From Nocardia grenadensis NBRC 108939 (lineage in GTDB: Bacteria > Actinomycetota > Actinomycetes > Mycobacteriales > Mycobacteriaceae), in NCBI RefSeq assembly GCF_001613445.1, contig NZ_BDCJ01000009.1, positions 62,001 through 126,000 of the forward strand: a stretch of DNA of 64,000 bases. Direction: 5' to 3'. The notes below the pieces were generated by a model that worked only from the letters and a program-made list of their open reading frames with translations, was not told the origin of the DNA and searched no databases. A program made the position numbers and the translations under genes. Positions 1-8,394 of the stretch are shown one piece after another; the stretch's first letter is position 1; every line of letters begins with the position of its first letter.

Positions 1-204
1 ATCTTCTACCAGGTCCGTGTCGCCGGCGGGCGGTTCCGGCCCGAGCCGGACGGTCGAACCGTCGATCCGACATGGACCCCGCTGCACGACACCGCCTCTC
101 TGCCGCGGTCGTCGCTGGTGGATATCGGCCTCGCGCTGTTCCGGACCCGTCCGGCGACCGGCCATGTGGCTCCCGTGCCGGTGACCGGATCGGTGCGGCA
201 CTGA
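1..204 (+). CDS. NUDIX hydrolase, C-terminal fragment
   Basis: Open from the first base in frame 1 and ends at TGA 202-204, so only the last 67 residues are visible. The segment from FYQVRVAGG through TPEWTPL-like residues to PRSSLVDIGLALF resembles the end of actinobacterial NUDIX hydrolases, where a late strand is followed by a W-x-P-L turn and a closing helix. The NUDIX box itself lies upstream of the window. Substrate cannot be inferred. Seen: the reading frame and its tail; family assignment rests on recognition of the C-terminal pattern only. Confidence 0.5.
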   Translation: MFYQVRVAGGRFRPEPDGRTVDPTWTPLHDTASLPRSSLVDIGLALFRTRPATGHVAPVPVTGSVRH

Positions 205-219
205 CGCGCAATGCCCGGA

Positions 220-452
220 TCGGGCTGCCGCCACGCGGAGGAGGACGGCGACCGCCTGCGGGTTCGTGTGTCATCAGGTCGTGTCCGGTGTCGATATCCC
301 AGAGCCGGCCCGCAATGTCGTGCGCGGCGGCCAGTTCGGGATGACGCGTGGCCGGCATCGACGTGCACACGATGTGGTATCGCGGTAGTGCGGTCACCGC
401 GGCCTCGTCGCGCAGGTCGAGCTTCTCCTCGGAACAGCGCCACGGAAGCCAC
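220..452 (-). pseudogene. alpha/beta hydrolase C-terminal remnant
   Basis: On the minus strand this stretch encodes LDLRDEAAVTALPRYHIVC, then HPELAAAHDIAGRLWDIDTG and HDLMTHEP. This is the last strand and catalytic-His region (D-T-G-H-D) of an alpha/beta hydrolase. After HEP the expected continuation (AVAVLLRVAAARSG) is found one frame away, consistent with one extra C in a CCC run near 265-275. No nucleophile elbow or N-terminal half lies upstream on this strand, so the gene is reduced to roughly its last 75 codons. It is probably a deletion remnant rather than a sequencing artefact, although the terminal shift alone could be an error. Confidence 0.5.
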
Positions 453-454
453 CG

Positions 455-832
455 GTGAATCGCATTTCTGTGAGATTTCCTGGACGAGGCGCGGGTACCG
501 AGGTGGGCCGGGCGGTCGCGCGCACCGCGTATCCGAGTGTGGCCGCGGTGGGCATCGGTGCCCTGGCCCTGCTCGAGCCGAACGACCACCGGGACGCGGT
601 GCTGCGCGAAACCGTCACCGGTACCGCGAAACCCATCGCGGTGCTGGGCGGAAATATGGTGCCGGCGGCCGGCGGCGAAACGGCTTGTGCCGGCACCGGA
701 GGTATAGTACCCACCTTCCGGCTCACCCAAACCATCGCGGGATCGGAAATCTCCGGAAACGTGGATTTCGTACCCGATGCCGCGGCGGCGACCACCCTTC
801 CCCGGGGGCTGTCCGTCCCGGCGGGGGAGTGA
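455..832 (+). CDS. hypothetical protein, doubtful
   Basis: GTG-started frame of 125 codons, rich in Ala, Gly and Val, between two decayed minus-strand genes. I recognise no family. The middle (VAAVGIGALALLEPND) could be a hydrophobic segment, but there is no signal peptide, lipobox or clear ribosome-binding site. The antisense frame is also open here, as is common at this GC content. It may be a remnant like its neighbours or not a gene at all. Confidence 0.2.
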   Translation: MNRISVRFPGRGAGTEVGRAVARTAYPSVAAVGIGALALLEPNDHRDAVLRETVTGTAKPIAVLGGNMVPAAGGETACAGTGGIVPTFRLTQTIAGSEISGNVDFVPDAAAATTLPRGLSVPAGE

Positions 833-838
833 CCGGGC

Positions 839-1345
839 CCGAGTAGACCATCGACCACCCGGTGCACCTTCTCGACGCTGTTCGGCTCATCCAGGCGCAG
901 GGCGATAGTGGCCGCGTTGAGTACGGCGTCGATCTGGAAGACCGCCAGATCCGTGTCACCGCTGCCGCGTCTCCGCGTGGCAGCGACGATCTCGAACTCC
1001 CGCGCGAGCGTGTGCAGCCAACCGCGGCGCTGTTGCCGCAGCGCGTCGCGGACCGGCCCGGGACGGCCGTCGAATATCGGGAGATTCGCGCCCCAGAAAC
1101 ATCCGCCGGGGAACAGCGGTTGTGCGGCATCGTCGATCCACCGATCGATGAGCGCGCGCAATCGGGGGACCCGCCGATGCGGCACGGCCGGGGCCACGAC
1201 CGCTTCGGCGAACACCTCGCCCGCAGTCGCCACGGTGGCCAGTTGCTGGGCCTCTTTGGTGCGGAACAGGGGTTTGGATACCCGCTTTGCTGAGCTCGAG
1301 GTCGTCGGCGAGTCGACCGAAGCTGAGCCCGTCCAGGCTGAGCCG
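839..1345 (-). pseudogene. TetR-family regulator (YxaF/LmrA type), frameshifted
   Basis: A TetR N-terminal helix-turn-helix is readable (LSLDGLSFGRLADDLELSKAG, then GIQT), but the frame breaks after GIQT. The expected LFRTKEAQQLATVATAGEVF continues one frame over because the + strand carries GGGG near 1267-1272 where three would keep the frame. The ligand-binding half (LRALIDRWIDDAAQPLFPGG, CFWGANLPIFDGRPGP, AVFQIDAVLNAATIALRLDE) follows without further interruption. No proper stop follows VVDGLLG. The gene is divergent from the DJ-1/PfpI gene and probably once controlled it and the downstream dehydrogenase. A single homopolymer indel could be a sequence error; the poor N-terminus and missing stop argue for real decay. 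Confidence 0.6.
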
Positions 1346-1642
1346 GCGCGTTCGGCCGGACCGTAGCCGGGTATCGCGTGACCGGGTACCGCGGTCGTGG
1401 TAGCTCGTCGTACCGCGGGCCGGCGGCCGCGTCGATAGGGGAACCCGGGCCATGCCCGGGCGTCGGCCGGGTACTGCCTCGGGACGGTGCGAAGGGCTCT
1501 CGCCGCCGGCGTCGCCGCGTGCGGCGAAGTTCTCGCGCTGTTGCCCGTCCCCGCGAAGCCGCCTTATAGTGGATGCGAATTCGGGTTCCGTGAAATCGAC
1601 TTCACCACTCACAGCTGTACAACCGATCGGGAGTAAGCTGTT
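1346..1642. other. intergenic region between decayed TetR gene and DJ-1 gene
   Basis: About 300 bases without a convincing gene. It contains the promoter region of the DJ-1/PfpI gene and whatever is left of the TetR start. Short open frames here lack start signals and recognisable domains. The last 60 bases are visibly more A/T-rich than their surroundings, and a GGGAG ribosome-binding site stands about ten bases before ATG 1643. Confidence 0.4.
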
Positions 1643-2335
1643 ATGGCCGATATTCTTTTCGTGGTGACCGGGGCGAGTTATTGGACACTCAGCGACGGCA
1701 CCCGGCACCCCACCGGGTATTGGGCCGAAGAGTTCGCCGCCCCCTATCGCGTATTGACCGGTGCCGGTCATCGAATCGTGGTGGCTACTCCCTGCGGGGT
1801 GGTGCCTCATGTCGATGTGATGAGTCTGCGGCCATCGATGGCCGGTGGCGACAAGGTCGCCCAAGAACTGGAAGAGACCCTGCGCTCGGCCGAAGAGTTA
1901 CGCCGGCCGATCCAGTTGGCGCACGCCCGCCTCGCCGACTACGACGCCGTCTACTATCCCGGCGGCCACGGCCCGATGGAGGACCTGTGGCGGGACGCGG
2001 ACTCCGGCAGGTTGCTGACCGCGGCCCTCGCCTCGGACAAGCCGCTGGCCATCGTCTGCCACGCCCCGGTGGCGATTCTGGCGACCAGGCGCCACGGTGT
2101 ATCGCCCTTCGCCGGGTACCGCCTGACCGCGTACACCAATGACGAAGAAGATGCCGTCGGATTGCGTGCGAAAGCGTTCTGGACGGCCGAGGACGAACTG
2201 GTGAAACTCGGCGTCGATTTCACCCGCGGTGAGATCTGGAAACCGTACACCGTCGTCGACCGGAATCTGTTCACCGGCCAGAACCCGGCTTCCTCCGGGC
2301 CGCTCGCCGAAAAAGTTCTCGAAGTACTCGGCTGA
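1643..2335 (+). CDS. DJ-1/PfpI-family protein (type 1 glutamine amidotransferase-like)
   Basis: 230 residues, normal for HSP31/glyoxalase III-like members of the DJ-1/PfpI superfamily. The nucleophile elbow is IVCHAP with Cys139 and adjacent His140; an acidic partner is likely in the GYWAEEF segment (Glu29/Glu30). The D-x-V-Y-Y-P-G-G-H-G loop at 101-110 is the family's oxyanion-side glycine motif. Known members remove methylglyoxal, act on glycated products, or are chaperones; which applies here is not determinable. It starts at ATG 1643 and is followed after about 100 bases by a zinc alcohol dehydrogenase, which suggests an aldehyde- or electrophile-stress unit once under the divergent TetR regulator. 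Confidence 0.85.
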   Translation: MADILFVVTGASYWTLSDGTRHPTGYWAEEFAAPYRVLTGAGHRIVVATPCGVVPHVDVMSLRPSMAGGDKVAQELEETLRSAEELRRPIQLAHARLADYDAVYYPGGHGPMEDLWRDADSGRLLTAALASDKPLAIVCHAPVAILATRRHGVSPFAGYRLTAYTNDEEDAVGLRAKAFWTAEDELVKLGVDFTRGEIWKPYTVVDRNLFTGQNPASSGPLAEKVLEVLG

Positions 2336-2440
2336 CGCGAATTCCGCGCTCGGTCGCGTCGCCCCACCACGTACAGGAATTGCGCGACGTGCTCCGGAAA
2401 AGTCGATCCTCGGTCGGAAGAATTACAGGAGACGGTGAAC

Positions 2441-3462
2441 ATGCGTGGAGTCATCATGTACGCCCCCGGCGACATCCGGGTCGAGGATCGGCCGGACCCG
2501 AGATCGTCGAGCCCACCGACGCGATCATCCGCATCGCCGCCACCTGTATCTGTGGGTCGGACCTGTGGCCCTATCGCGGCGTCGAACCGGTCGAGGGCCC
2601 CACCCCGATGGGGCACGAGTACATCGGCGTCGTTGAAGAGGTCGGTCCGGAGGTCGCCGATATCGCGGTCGGCGATTTCGTGGTCGGATCGTTCTTCGCC
2701 TCCGACAACACCTGCGAGATCTGCCGGGCCGGATACCAGAGCCGTTGCGTCCACAATGTCCCGATGGGCTCGATCGGCACCCAGGCCGAGCGGGCCCGCA
2801 TCCCGCTCGCCGACGGAACGCTGGTCGCCGTCCCGGGGACTCCGGATCCGGCCCTGTATCCGAGTCTGCTCGCGGCCTCCGATGTGCTGGGAACCGGCTG
2901 GTTCGCCGCCGTCGCCGCGGAGGCGGGTCCCGGGAAGACGGTCGTGGTCGTCGGCGACGGCGCGGTGGGCCTGCACGCCGTCCTGGCCGCGAAACAACTA
3001 GGCGCCGACCGGGTGATCGCCATGAGCCGCCACGCCGACCGGCAGGCGCTGGCCCTCGAGTTCGGCGCCGACGAACTCGTCGAGGAACGCGGTAAGGCCG
3101 GGGTGGCCCGGATCAAGGAACTCACCGGCGGGCTCGGCGCGCATTCGGTGGTCGAGGCGGTCGGCACCCAGGAATCGATGACGCAGGCCATTCGCGCCAC
3201 GCGCCCCGGCGGTCATGTCGGCTACGTCGGGGTGGCCCACGATGTCGAACTCGACGGTATGCGGCTGTTCTTCTCCACCGTCCATCTGCACGGGGGCCCG
3301 GCCCCGGTACGCCGTTTCCTGCCCGAGCTGATCGATCTCATCGTCCGCGGCGATATCGACCCGGGTGGGGTCTTCGATCTCACCCTGCCGCTGGAGCAAG
3401 CCGCGGAGGGCTACCGTGCGATGGACGAGCGTCGCGCCACGAAGGTCCTGCTCACGGTCTGA
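2441..3462 (+). pseudogene. zinc-dependent alcohol dehydrogenase, frameshifted near codon 20
   Basis: AGGAG at about 2429 precedes ATG 2441, giving MRGVIMYAPGDIRVEDRPDP. The frame then breaks: one G appears missing at about 2497-2503 (CCGGACCCGAGATC where CCGGAGATC spacing is expected), and EIVEPTDAIIRIAATCICGS continues in another frame to the stop at 3462. The restored product is about 340 residues with catalytic zinc ligands (Cys38 in CICGSD, then GHE), a structural zinc lobe (C-x2-C ending in RC near 92-103) and a Rossmann motif GDGAVG. Everything after the shift is intact, so this is either a very recent mutation or a one-base sequence error. An in-frame start downstream would lack the zinc Cys. 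Confidence 0.7.
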
Positions 3463-3584
3463 TCGCGCCCGGTGGCCGGCCTTCCGTCTCGTCGACAATG
3501 ACCTTCATCGGGCCTACCTTTCCGTCCGGTCGAATTCGGCGCGCCTGCCCGGCGGGCCGTAGTCGCGCCTGTCGAGGATCGCTG

Positions 3585-4037
3585 TCAGTCGCTGCTCTCG
3601 GGGTTCGGATGCCCGGAGGGCTCGGTCAGGATGCGCAGGGCATTGAGGAAACCGCGGCGGTCGGCGGCGGGCAGCTGTTCCAGTACCTGTTCGTTCTCGC
3701 GCGCCTGGATCTCGACCTGTACCGCGGCCGCGATCCGATGGCCTTCCGACGTCAGCTCCAGCAGCCGGGCCCGGCGGTCGGTGGGATCGGGGGTGCGTTC
3801 GATCAAGCCGCGGTCCTGGAGGTCGTCGAGGACCGCGATGATCCGGGTCTTGTCCGCGCCGATCTCCTGGGCGAGTACACCCTGACCGCGAGCGGTGCCG
3901 CGGCTCAGTGCGATCAGGACCGTGTAGGCCCACATGGTCAGCCCGTGGGCTTCGAGAATCGGGCGTTCCAGGGCGATGAGGGTGCGGGTCAGCGGCGCGA
4001 GCATCGCGGCCAGATCCGGACGGTCCGTGGTTCCCAT
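3585..4037 (-). CDS. MarR-family transcriptional regulator
   Basis: 150 residues with the MarR layout: N-terminal dimerisation helix, winged helix-turn-helix at about 35-110 (LAQEIGADKTRIIAVLDDLQ as recognition region, RTPDPTDRRARLLELTSEG as wing) and a C-terminal helix. The D-x-R-A-R wing is typical. It starts at ATG 4037 and is divergent from a TIGR03086 gene with only 68 bases between starts. That gap holds two inverted repeats, one overlapping the predicted -10 of the neighbour, so autoregulation and control of that neighbour by an unknown ligand are likely. Confidence 0.85.
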   Translation of the reverse strand: MGTTDRPDLAAMLAPLTRTLIALERPILEAHGLTMWAYTVLIALSRGTARGQGVLAQEIGADKTRIIAVLDDLQDRGLIERTPDPTDRRARLLELTSEGHRIAAAVQVEIQARENEQVLEQLPAADRRGFLNALRILTEPSGHPNPESSD

Positions 4038-4063
4038 GAGTAGAACCTACCCAGCGAAAAATG

Positions 4064-4101
4064 ATAAGCGTTGACTTATTATAAGCGACTACATATTGTA
4101 G
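4064..4101 (+). promoter_or_regulatory. divergent MarR operator and promoter
   Basis: Two dyads lie between the MarR and TIGR03086 starts: ATAAG-N6-CTTAT at 4064-4079 and the perfect CTACA-TAT-TGTAG at 4089-4101. TTGACT at 4071-4076 with TATTGT at 4094-4099 (17-base spacer) makes a plausible promoter for the + strand gene. The second dyad covers its -10. Transcription would start almost at ATG 4106, so the message is probably leaderless or nearly so. Dyads are seen; binding by this MarR is inferred. Confidence 0.55.
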
Positions 4102-4105
4102 GCTC

Positions 4106-4711
4106 ATGCTTACAGATCTTGTCGAACTCGACCGTCGGGCGGTGCTCACCACGGTGGCCGCCGCCGAACTCGTGACCCCTGACCGACTCGGCCTGCCGAC
4201 CCCGTGCGCGGGCTGGACAGTGGGCGACCTACTGGCACATATGGCCGCACAGCATCGCGGCTTCGCCGCCGGTGCGCGTGGTGACGGCGCCGACCTCGCG
4301 CACTGGCAGGTGCGGCCGCCGGGACCGCACACCCCGGCCGAGTACACCGAATCCGCGGCCGAGGTCCTCCGGGCCTTCGCCGAGCCGGGTACGGCGGAAC
4401 GCCCCTTCGCGATGCCGGAATTCGGGCCGGATGTGACGGTCCCGGGCGAGCAGGCCCTCGGGTTCCATCTGGTCGACTATGTCGTCCACGGCTGGGATCT
4501 CGCGCGAGCCCTCGGTGTGGGCTATGAACTGGACGCCGCCACGGCCGAGCCGGTGCTGCGTATCGCCGAATCCGTCCCCGACGGCCCGGAACGCGAGCAG
4601 CCCGGATCCCCCTTCGCCCATGCGCTACCGGGAGGCGACCCGGGCGCACCGCTGGACCGGATCCTCCGGCTGCTCGGTCGATCTCCCGCGTGGCCGAAAA
4701 GCGAGGAATAG
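4106..4711 (+). CDS. TIGR03086-family metal-binding protein (DinB/mycothiol-transferase-like)
   Basis: 201 residues with the actinobacterial four-helix DinB-like fold: TPCAGWTVGDLLAHM near the start, then a His-rich helix (AAQHRGF), and a third metal-ligand region DYVVHGWDLARAL. These three histidine positions form the metal site in mycothiol-dependent maleylpyruvate isomerase-like proteins. The enzyme activity is unknown; a thiol-dependent detoxification role is plausible for this superfamily. It starts at ATG 4106 without a ribosome-binding site, fitting the leaderless promoter. It is probably regulated by the divergent MarR protein. Confidence 0.8.
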   Translation: MLTDLVELDRRAVLTTVAAAELVTPDRLGLPTPCAGWTVGDLLAHMAAQHRGFAAGARGDGADLAHWQVRPPGPHTPAEYTESAAEVLRAFAEPGTAERPFAMPEFGPDVTVPGEQALGFHLVDYVVHGWDLARALGVGYELDAATAEPVLRIAESVPDGPEREQPGSPFAHALPGGDPGAPLDRILRLLGRSPAWPKSEE

Positions 4712-4749
4712 TACTCCGAACCGGCCCTTCGGCGTCAAGTGCTCTGTGC

Positions 4750-5515
4750 CTACAGGGGAAACGGGGGAGCGGCGGCGGACCGAAACGAGCGGGGGATGCC
4801 GCGCTCAGCCCGAGCCGACCGCCGCGCGGATAGCGGGTCGAGCAGGCCGAGATCGCTGCCCAGCCGGCCGGTGAGTTCGCAAGCCACGGCGACATCCTTA
4901 CACAGGAAATCGCCCACCGAGTCCGCGAACGCCGCCACCGAACCCTTGGCCGCCACACTCAGCACCGCACGTCCCGCACTACCGCCATGCGGCAGTGCGG
5001 AAAGCACCTCGGCTTCGGTGAGGCCCAGCTCCCCGGCCAGTCGCACGGCCTCGGTGACCAGGCCGATCTCGGGGGGGGGCGAAAAGCGAATCGTCGACGA
5101 GTTTCACGCGCTGCCCCGTTACCGAGTTCCCCGACCTTCAGGACCGGATCGGCGTAAGCGGCCGGCACGGGGCGCGCCCGCGCGGTCGCGTCGGCCGAAC
5201 CGCCCGGGAAGACGGTGGGCGAACCGTCGGCAATACTGTGCGGACCCCACTCACCAGGGCGTCGGCCACGTGGCATCCGGCAGCGGCCCGGGCGGCGGCG
5301 ATCGTCGTCGCGGTGTCGGGGCTGCCGGTTCGGCAGGAGTGTGGTGCCGAGGGGCCAGCGGGGGGCGGCCCATCAGAGGGAGTGTGGCGTCGGCGGTATC
5401 GAGTACCACTCCGGGGGCGATCTGTGCGGCGTCGGCCGGTTCGCTGATCAATCGGACGTCCTTGCGCCAAGGGCCCGCCCTGACTGCCCGGTCCGATGAA
5501 TCCGACGCGCCGACG
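4750..5515 (-). pseudogene. NAD(P)-binding 6PGDH/3-hydroxyisobutyrate dehydrogenase-family gene, heavily broken
   Basis: Pieces of one protein appear in order but in changing minus-strand frames. First comes RRVGFIGPGSQGGPLAQ, a Rossmann GxGxxG start near 5510. It is followed by DVRLISEPADAAQIAPGVVL, then GSPDTATTIAAARAAAGCHV and ADALVSG. Next are FPGGSADATARARPV and YADPVLKVGELGNGAA, VKLVDDSLFAPP, and finally the C-terminal helical domain (LAGELGLTEAEVLSALPHGG through DFLCKDVAVACELTGRLGSD). At least three or four shifts are needed, one at a run of nine G near 5071-5079. The total is shorter than the usual 290 residues. This is a genuine pseudogene; it cannot be explained by one read error. 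Confidence 0.75.
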
Positions 5516-5532
5516 TTCCGCTCTCGCGCAGC

Positions 5533-6054
5533 TCAGGAATCGGCGTCCGCCGAATCCGGTTTCGGGGTGGCCGGTCGCCAGAACACCGCCAGCAGAACGG
5601 CGGTGGCGACGACACCGACGCCCAGCGCGACGGCGCCGCCACTCCAGCCGGTGAGCTCGATCCCGGCGGCGTGGTCCACCGACAGCCGTCCGGGGCCGAG
5701 GATCCCGAGCGCCAGCGAGACGACCGCGAGAACCAGGACGTATTCGTAGCCGTCCTTGAACACGAAGAAGCCGTTCTTCCGGTGCGCCAGCAGCGCGGCG
5801 ACCAGCATCACCGAGATCACCGCCGCGGCGGCCAGCGGGGTGAGCAGCCCGGCGACCAGCAGTGCCCCGGCGCCGATCTCGGTGATCACACTGAACCAGG
5901 CCTGCAATACGCCGTGGCGTAACCCGAGGCCGCTGAACCAGCCGGCGGTGCCGGCGATCTTGCCACCGCCGATCCAGTGGTTTACCCCGTGGGCGATCAT
6001 GGTGCCGCCCACGACCAGACGGAGCAGCAGCAGTGCGATATCGGTGACGTCCAT
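5533..6054 (-). CDS. DoxX-family membrane protein
   Basis: 173 residues with four predicted membrane helices. The N-terminal signature LLLLRLVVGGTMIAHGVNHW is typical of DoxX, followed by GWFSGLGL, a long helix AGALLVAGLLTPLAAAAVIS, and the charged turn HRKNGFFVFKDGYEYVLVL that DoxX proteins carry between helices three and four. I chose ATG 6054 because it begins the first membrane helix directly. Homologues have been linked to redox homeostasis, but the role here is unknown. It lies just downstream, on the same strand, of a decayed alpha/beta hydrolase gene, with which it may have formed an operon. Confidence 0.85.
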   Translation of the reverse strand: MDVTDIALLLLRLVVGGTMIAHGVNHWIGGGKIAGTAGWFSGLGLRHGVLQAWFSVITEIGAGALLVAGLLTPLAAAAVISVMLVAALLAHRKNGFFVFKDGYEYVLVLAVVSLALGILGPGRLSVDHAAGIELTGWSGGAVALGVGVVATAVLLAVFWRPATPKPDSADADS

Positions 6055-6058
6055 TCGG

Positions 6059-6801
6059 CTACCTTTCCGGCCGCGCGGCCGCGCCGCCGTCGAATTGCAG
6101 GGCGGGGACGGAGAACTCTCCGGTCCCGCGGGCGATGATGCACTCCTCGGCGAAGGCCAGCACCGTGAGGTGGTGGGCAAGCGCGGTCCGGCCGAGGCCG
6201 ACGTTGTGGCCGGTGTCGGGCATCCGGCTCAGCACGACCCGCGGCGAACGGATGAACAGATTACCCACCGCGACCATCTCCGCGGGATCGTTGCGCCACA
6301 CCCGCTCGTATTCGCCCAGGCTGTACCGCACCGGAACCCTGATATCGGGGGCCAGGCCGAGGAATTCCCGCGCGGCTCGGTCGTGCAGCCGGCAACTCCA
6401 GGTGTGAGCCCTGCGCGGACACTGCACTGCCGCCCAGTACATCCTCGGGATACAGCCGGGACGGCTCCCGGGCCAGCCGCACCACCCCGCGCGGCCGCCG
6501 GTGCGCGATCCGGTCGGTGCCCCAGAGTAGGTCCTGGTGGTGCCGGTGCCCGGTGCCCGCGAGGTCCAGTCCGAGCAGGTCGGTGCCGCGGTCGGCGGCC
6601 GCCATCCGAACCGCGAGTTCGCAGCCCGCCGAATGCACGAGCAGGAAGACGCCCGCGCCGCGCGGCAGGCCGTCCGGAGGTGCGTCGACGGCGCCTCGAG
6701 CGCCCGTATCGTCGCAGGTATTCCTGTGTGAGTGTGGTGTAGTCGGCCACGGCGGTGATCGGCAGGATGAACTGCACGTCCGTTGAGAGGCGACGCTTCA
6801 T
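6059..6801 (-). pseudogene. alpha/beta hydrolase, two frameshifts
   Basis: Starts as MKRRLSTDVQFILPIT at ATG 6801. After TQEYLRRYG the frame changes (about 6715) to DTGARGAVDAPPDGLPRGAG and VFLLVHSAGCELAVRMAAAD, whose H-S-A-G-C is the nucleophile elbow. Near 6415 it changes again to REFLGLAPDIRVPVRYSLGE and VVLSRMPDTGHNVGLG, containing the catalytic-His region. Restored length would be about 245 residues, close to the family norm, so the damage is two small indels rather than a large deletion. It cannot make a full product as given. The remnant abuts the DoxX gene by five bases, suggesting a former operon. Confidence 0.7.
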
Positions 6802-7557
6802 CGTTTCTCGTACGTCGTCCCGCTGCTGATCCCGGCGGGGTTGACCGCCACCGGCCGGCCGGCGTTCTCAGGGCCGATCGCCGGCCCTCGGGTCGAAATA
6901 CAGTCGGGGAACCGACAGTCCGGATGGCTCCGGCCGCGGCGGTCGGGAGATCCGAGGACGAAAAGGCGGTGTCGCCGCATGGGATCACTCGGCGGTGCAG
7001 GAGCTCTTCGGAGTTTGTCGCACGCCTCGCCAAATCGGTCACAGTACCGTAGGCTCATCCCAGCAACCCGCTGGCGCAGGGCCATACGAATTGATTCTAC
7101 GATCGTTACTCCCGGTCGCTTGTGGCGCGCGGATACAGACGATCTTCGATCCATCCGGGACAGCCATTGAGAGTTCCTATCAATCACCGAAATTCTGTGC
7201 AGGACCTCGCCACTATCCGGCATTCCTCTAGAGGTGCCCGCGATACTCGCGCGCTCCGAGGAAAATTCTGCAGCGTCGCGCATTCCCTCCCCATGTCGAG
7301 CTCATACAGTCCCGGTCCGTGATCGGCTCGTCGGAACTTTGTGCGTCACCGGCGATCTGAAATAGTCGGCGGTTCCGACTCGCTTCGATTTCGATCCCGA
7401 CCCGATCAGTAGGTGGGCAGGGAGAAGGGGACCAGTTGTCGCTCGAACACCGGGCAATCTGGCGACTTCGACCGGTGCCGTCTCTCGATCGGGGGTCAGA
7501 GCATCCGTGGGACCGCGCCGCCGGTGGCGCGGAGACAATACAAGAGCCGAGTTCATA
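6802..7557. other. long non-coding stretch upstream of the dioxygenase operon
   Basis: About 750 bases in which I see no convincing gene on either strand; open frames lack domains, start signals and normal codon bias. Base composition is visibly less G/C-rich than most of the window, especially 7080-7220 and 7350-7400. It separates the decayed hydrolase from the three-gene oxygenase/aldolase operon and should contain that operon's promoter, but I could not identify a clear -35/-10 pair or operator. No inverted or direct repeats marking an integration site were found by eye. Confidence 0.4.
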
Positions 7558-8379
7558 GTGAAAATCCTGAATCCGTCGGAGCCGAATACGAAGCTCCACT
7601 ATGTATATGATCGCGGAACCGGATACGAGGCCGAGTTGAGGCTTTCGGACGCGTTGTCGGCACTGGTTCCGGCCGACGATCTGGTTCATTCCGATCATCG
7701 GTTATTTCAGATCGCCCATCTGGTAACCGAATATGCTTGGGTGGCAATACACCACACAATGTGTAGTATCGTGGCGGCACTCGATCGAGATGAACCGATA
7801 GCGGCGCTACGTTTGATCCAGCGTGCGAAGCGGCTGGCAGCATGGCCGACCAGCAGTATCCGGCTCTTGGTCGACACCCTGCCGCAAACCAGCTTCCTGG
7901 AGATGCGTGCCGGCTTTCCAGAGGGCTCATCGGGTCTGGACTCTCCCGGCGCCCGGGCGGTGCGCAAAGCCGCACAGGTGATCTGGGATACGTTCGAGAA
8001 AACTCTGGCCGACCATGGTCTCACAGTCGCCGAACTGATGCCGGCGACCGGATCCGGCTATTCCGGAGCACTCGACACATCGTTGTTCTCCGAGATAGCG
8101 ATGGAGATTCATCGGTTCGACTCGGCGATGGTCGAGTGGAAGCAGCTTCACCTAAACCTGGTCTGGCAGTTGCTCGGCGGTCACCCGGGAGCCTCCGGCT
8201 GTCCTGCGGCCGGTACCGACGACCGACCGAAGAGCATGCGGGGCAGGCCCCTGGATGACCTCGAACGCCTCGCGGTGCGTCCGTTGTTCCCCGGGCTGTG
8301 GCGGGAGAGCACCGCGATGTACCGGTCCTTCGGTGGCGAGGCCAGACTCGCGTATCGATCCCGGCCCGATGTGGAGTGA
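7558..8379 (+). CDS. tryptophan 2,3-dioxygenase-like haem protein
   Basis: 273 residues from GTG 7558, which starts the natural-looking MKILNPSEPN; another GTG at 7507 adds 17 unconvincing residues. The fold pattern matches the TDO/IDO superfamily. There is an N-terminal LFQIAHLVTEYAW with His54 at the distal-histidine position, and FLEMRAGFPEGSSGLDSP with Arg117 where TDO binds the substrate carboxylate. FDSAMVEWKQLHLNLV has His198 at the proximal haem-ligand position, and GGHPGASG replaces the usual GTGGSSG loop. Classical TDO opens the indole ring of L-tryptophan to N-formylkynurenine. The sequence is divergent, so another indole or aromatic substrate is possible. First gene of an operon with an Fe(II) oxygenase and a PLP aldolase; no kynurenine formamidase or kynureninase is nearby. 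Confidence 0.75.
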   Translation: MKILNPSEPNTKLHYVYDRGTGYEAELRLSDALSALVPADDLVHSDHRLFQIAHLVTEYAWVAIHHTMCSIVAALDRDEPIAALRLIQRAKRLAAWPTSSIRLLVDTLPQTSFLEMRAGFPEGSSGLDSPGARAVRKAAQVIWDTFEKTLADHGLTVAELMPATGSGYSGALDTSLFSEIAMEIHRFDSAMVEWKQLHLNLVWQLLGGHPGASGCPAAGTDDRPKSMRGRPLDDLERLAVRPLFPGLWRESTAMYRSFGGEARLAYRSRPDVE

Positions 8380-8394
8380 CGGAAGACGATTGCT

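Noticed and set aside
1..6801. All frameshifts in the first 7 kb attributed to sequencing errors
   Set aside because: The 6PGDH-family gene needs several separate shifts and has lost sequence, and the first hydrolase lacks its whole N-terminal part. Single-base errors could explain only the TetR and alcohol dehydrogenase breaks.
6802..7557. Search for an attachment site or mobile element before the oxygenase operon
   Set aside because: No tRNA, integrase, transposase or terminal repeats could be found in or around the gap.
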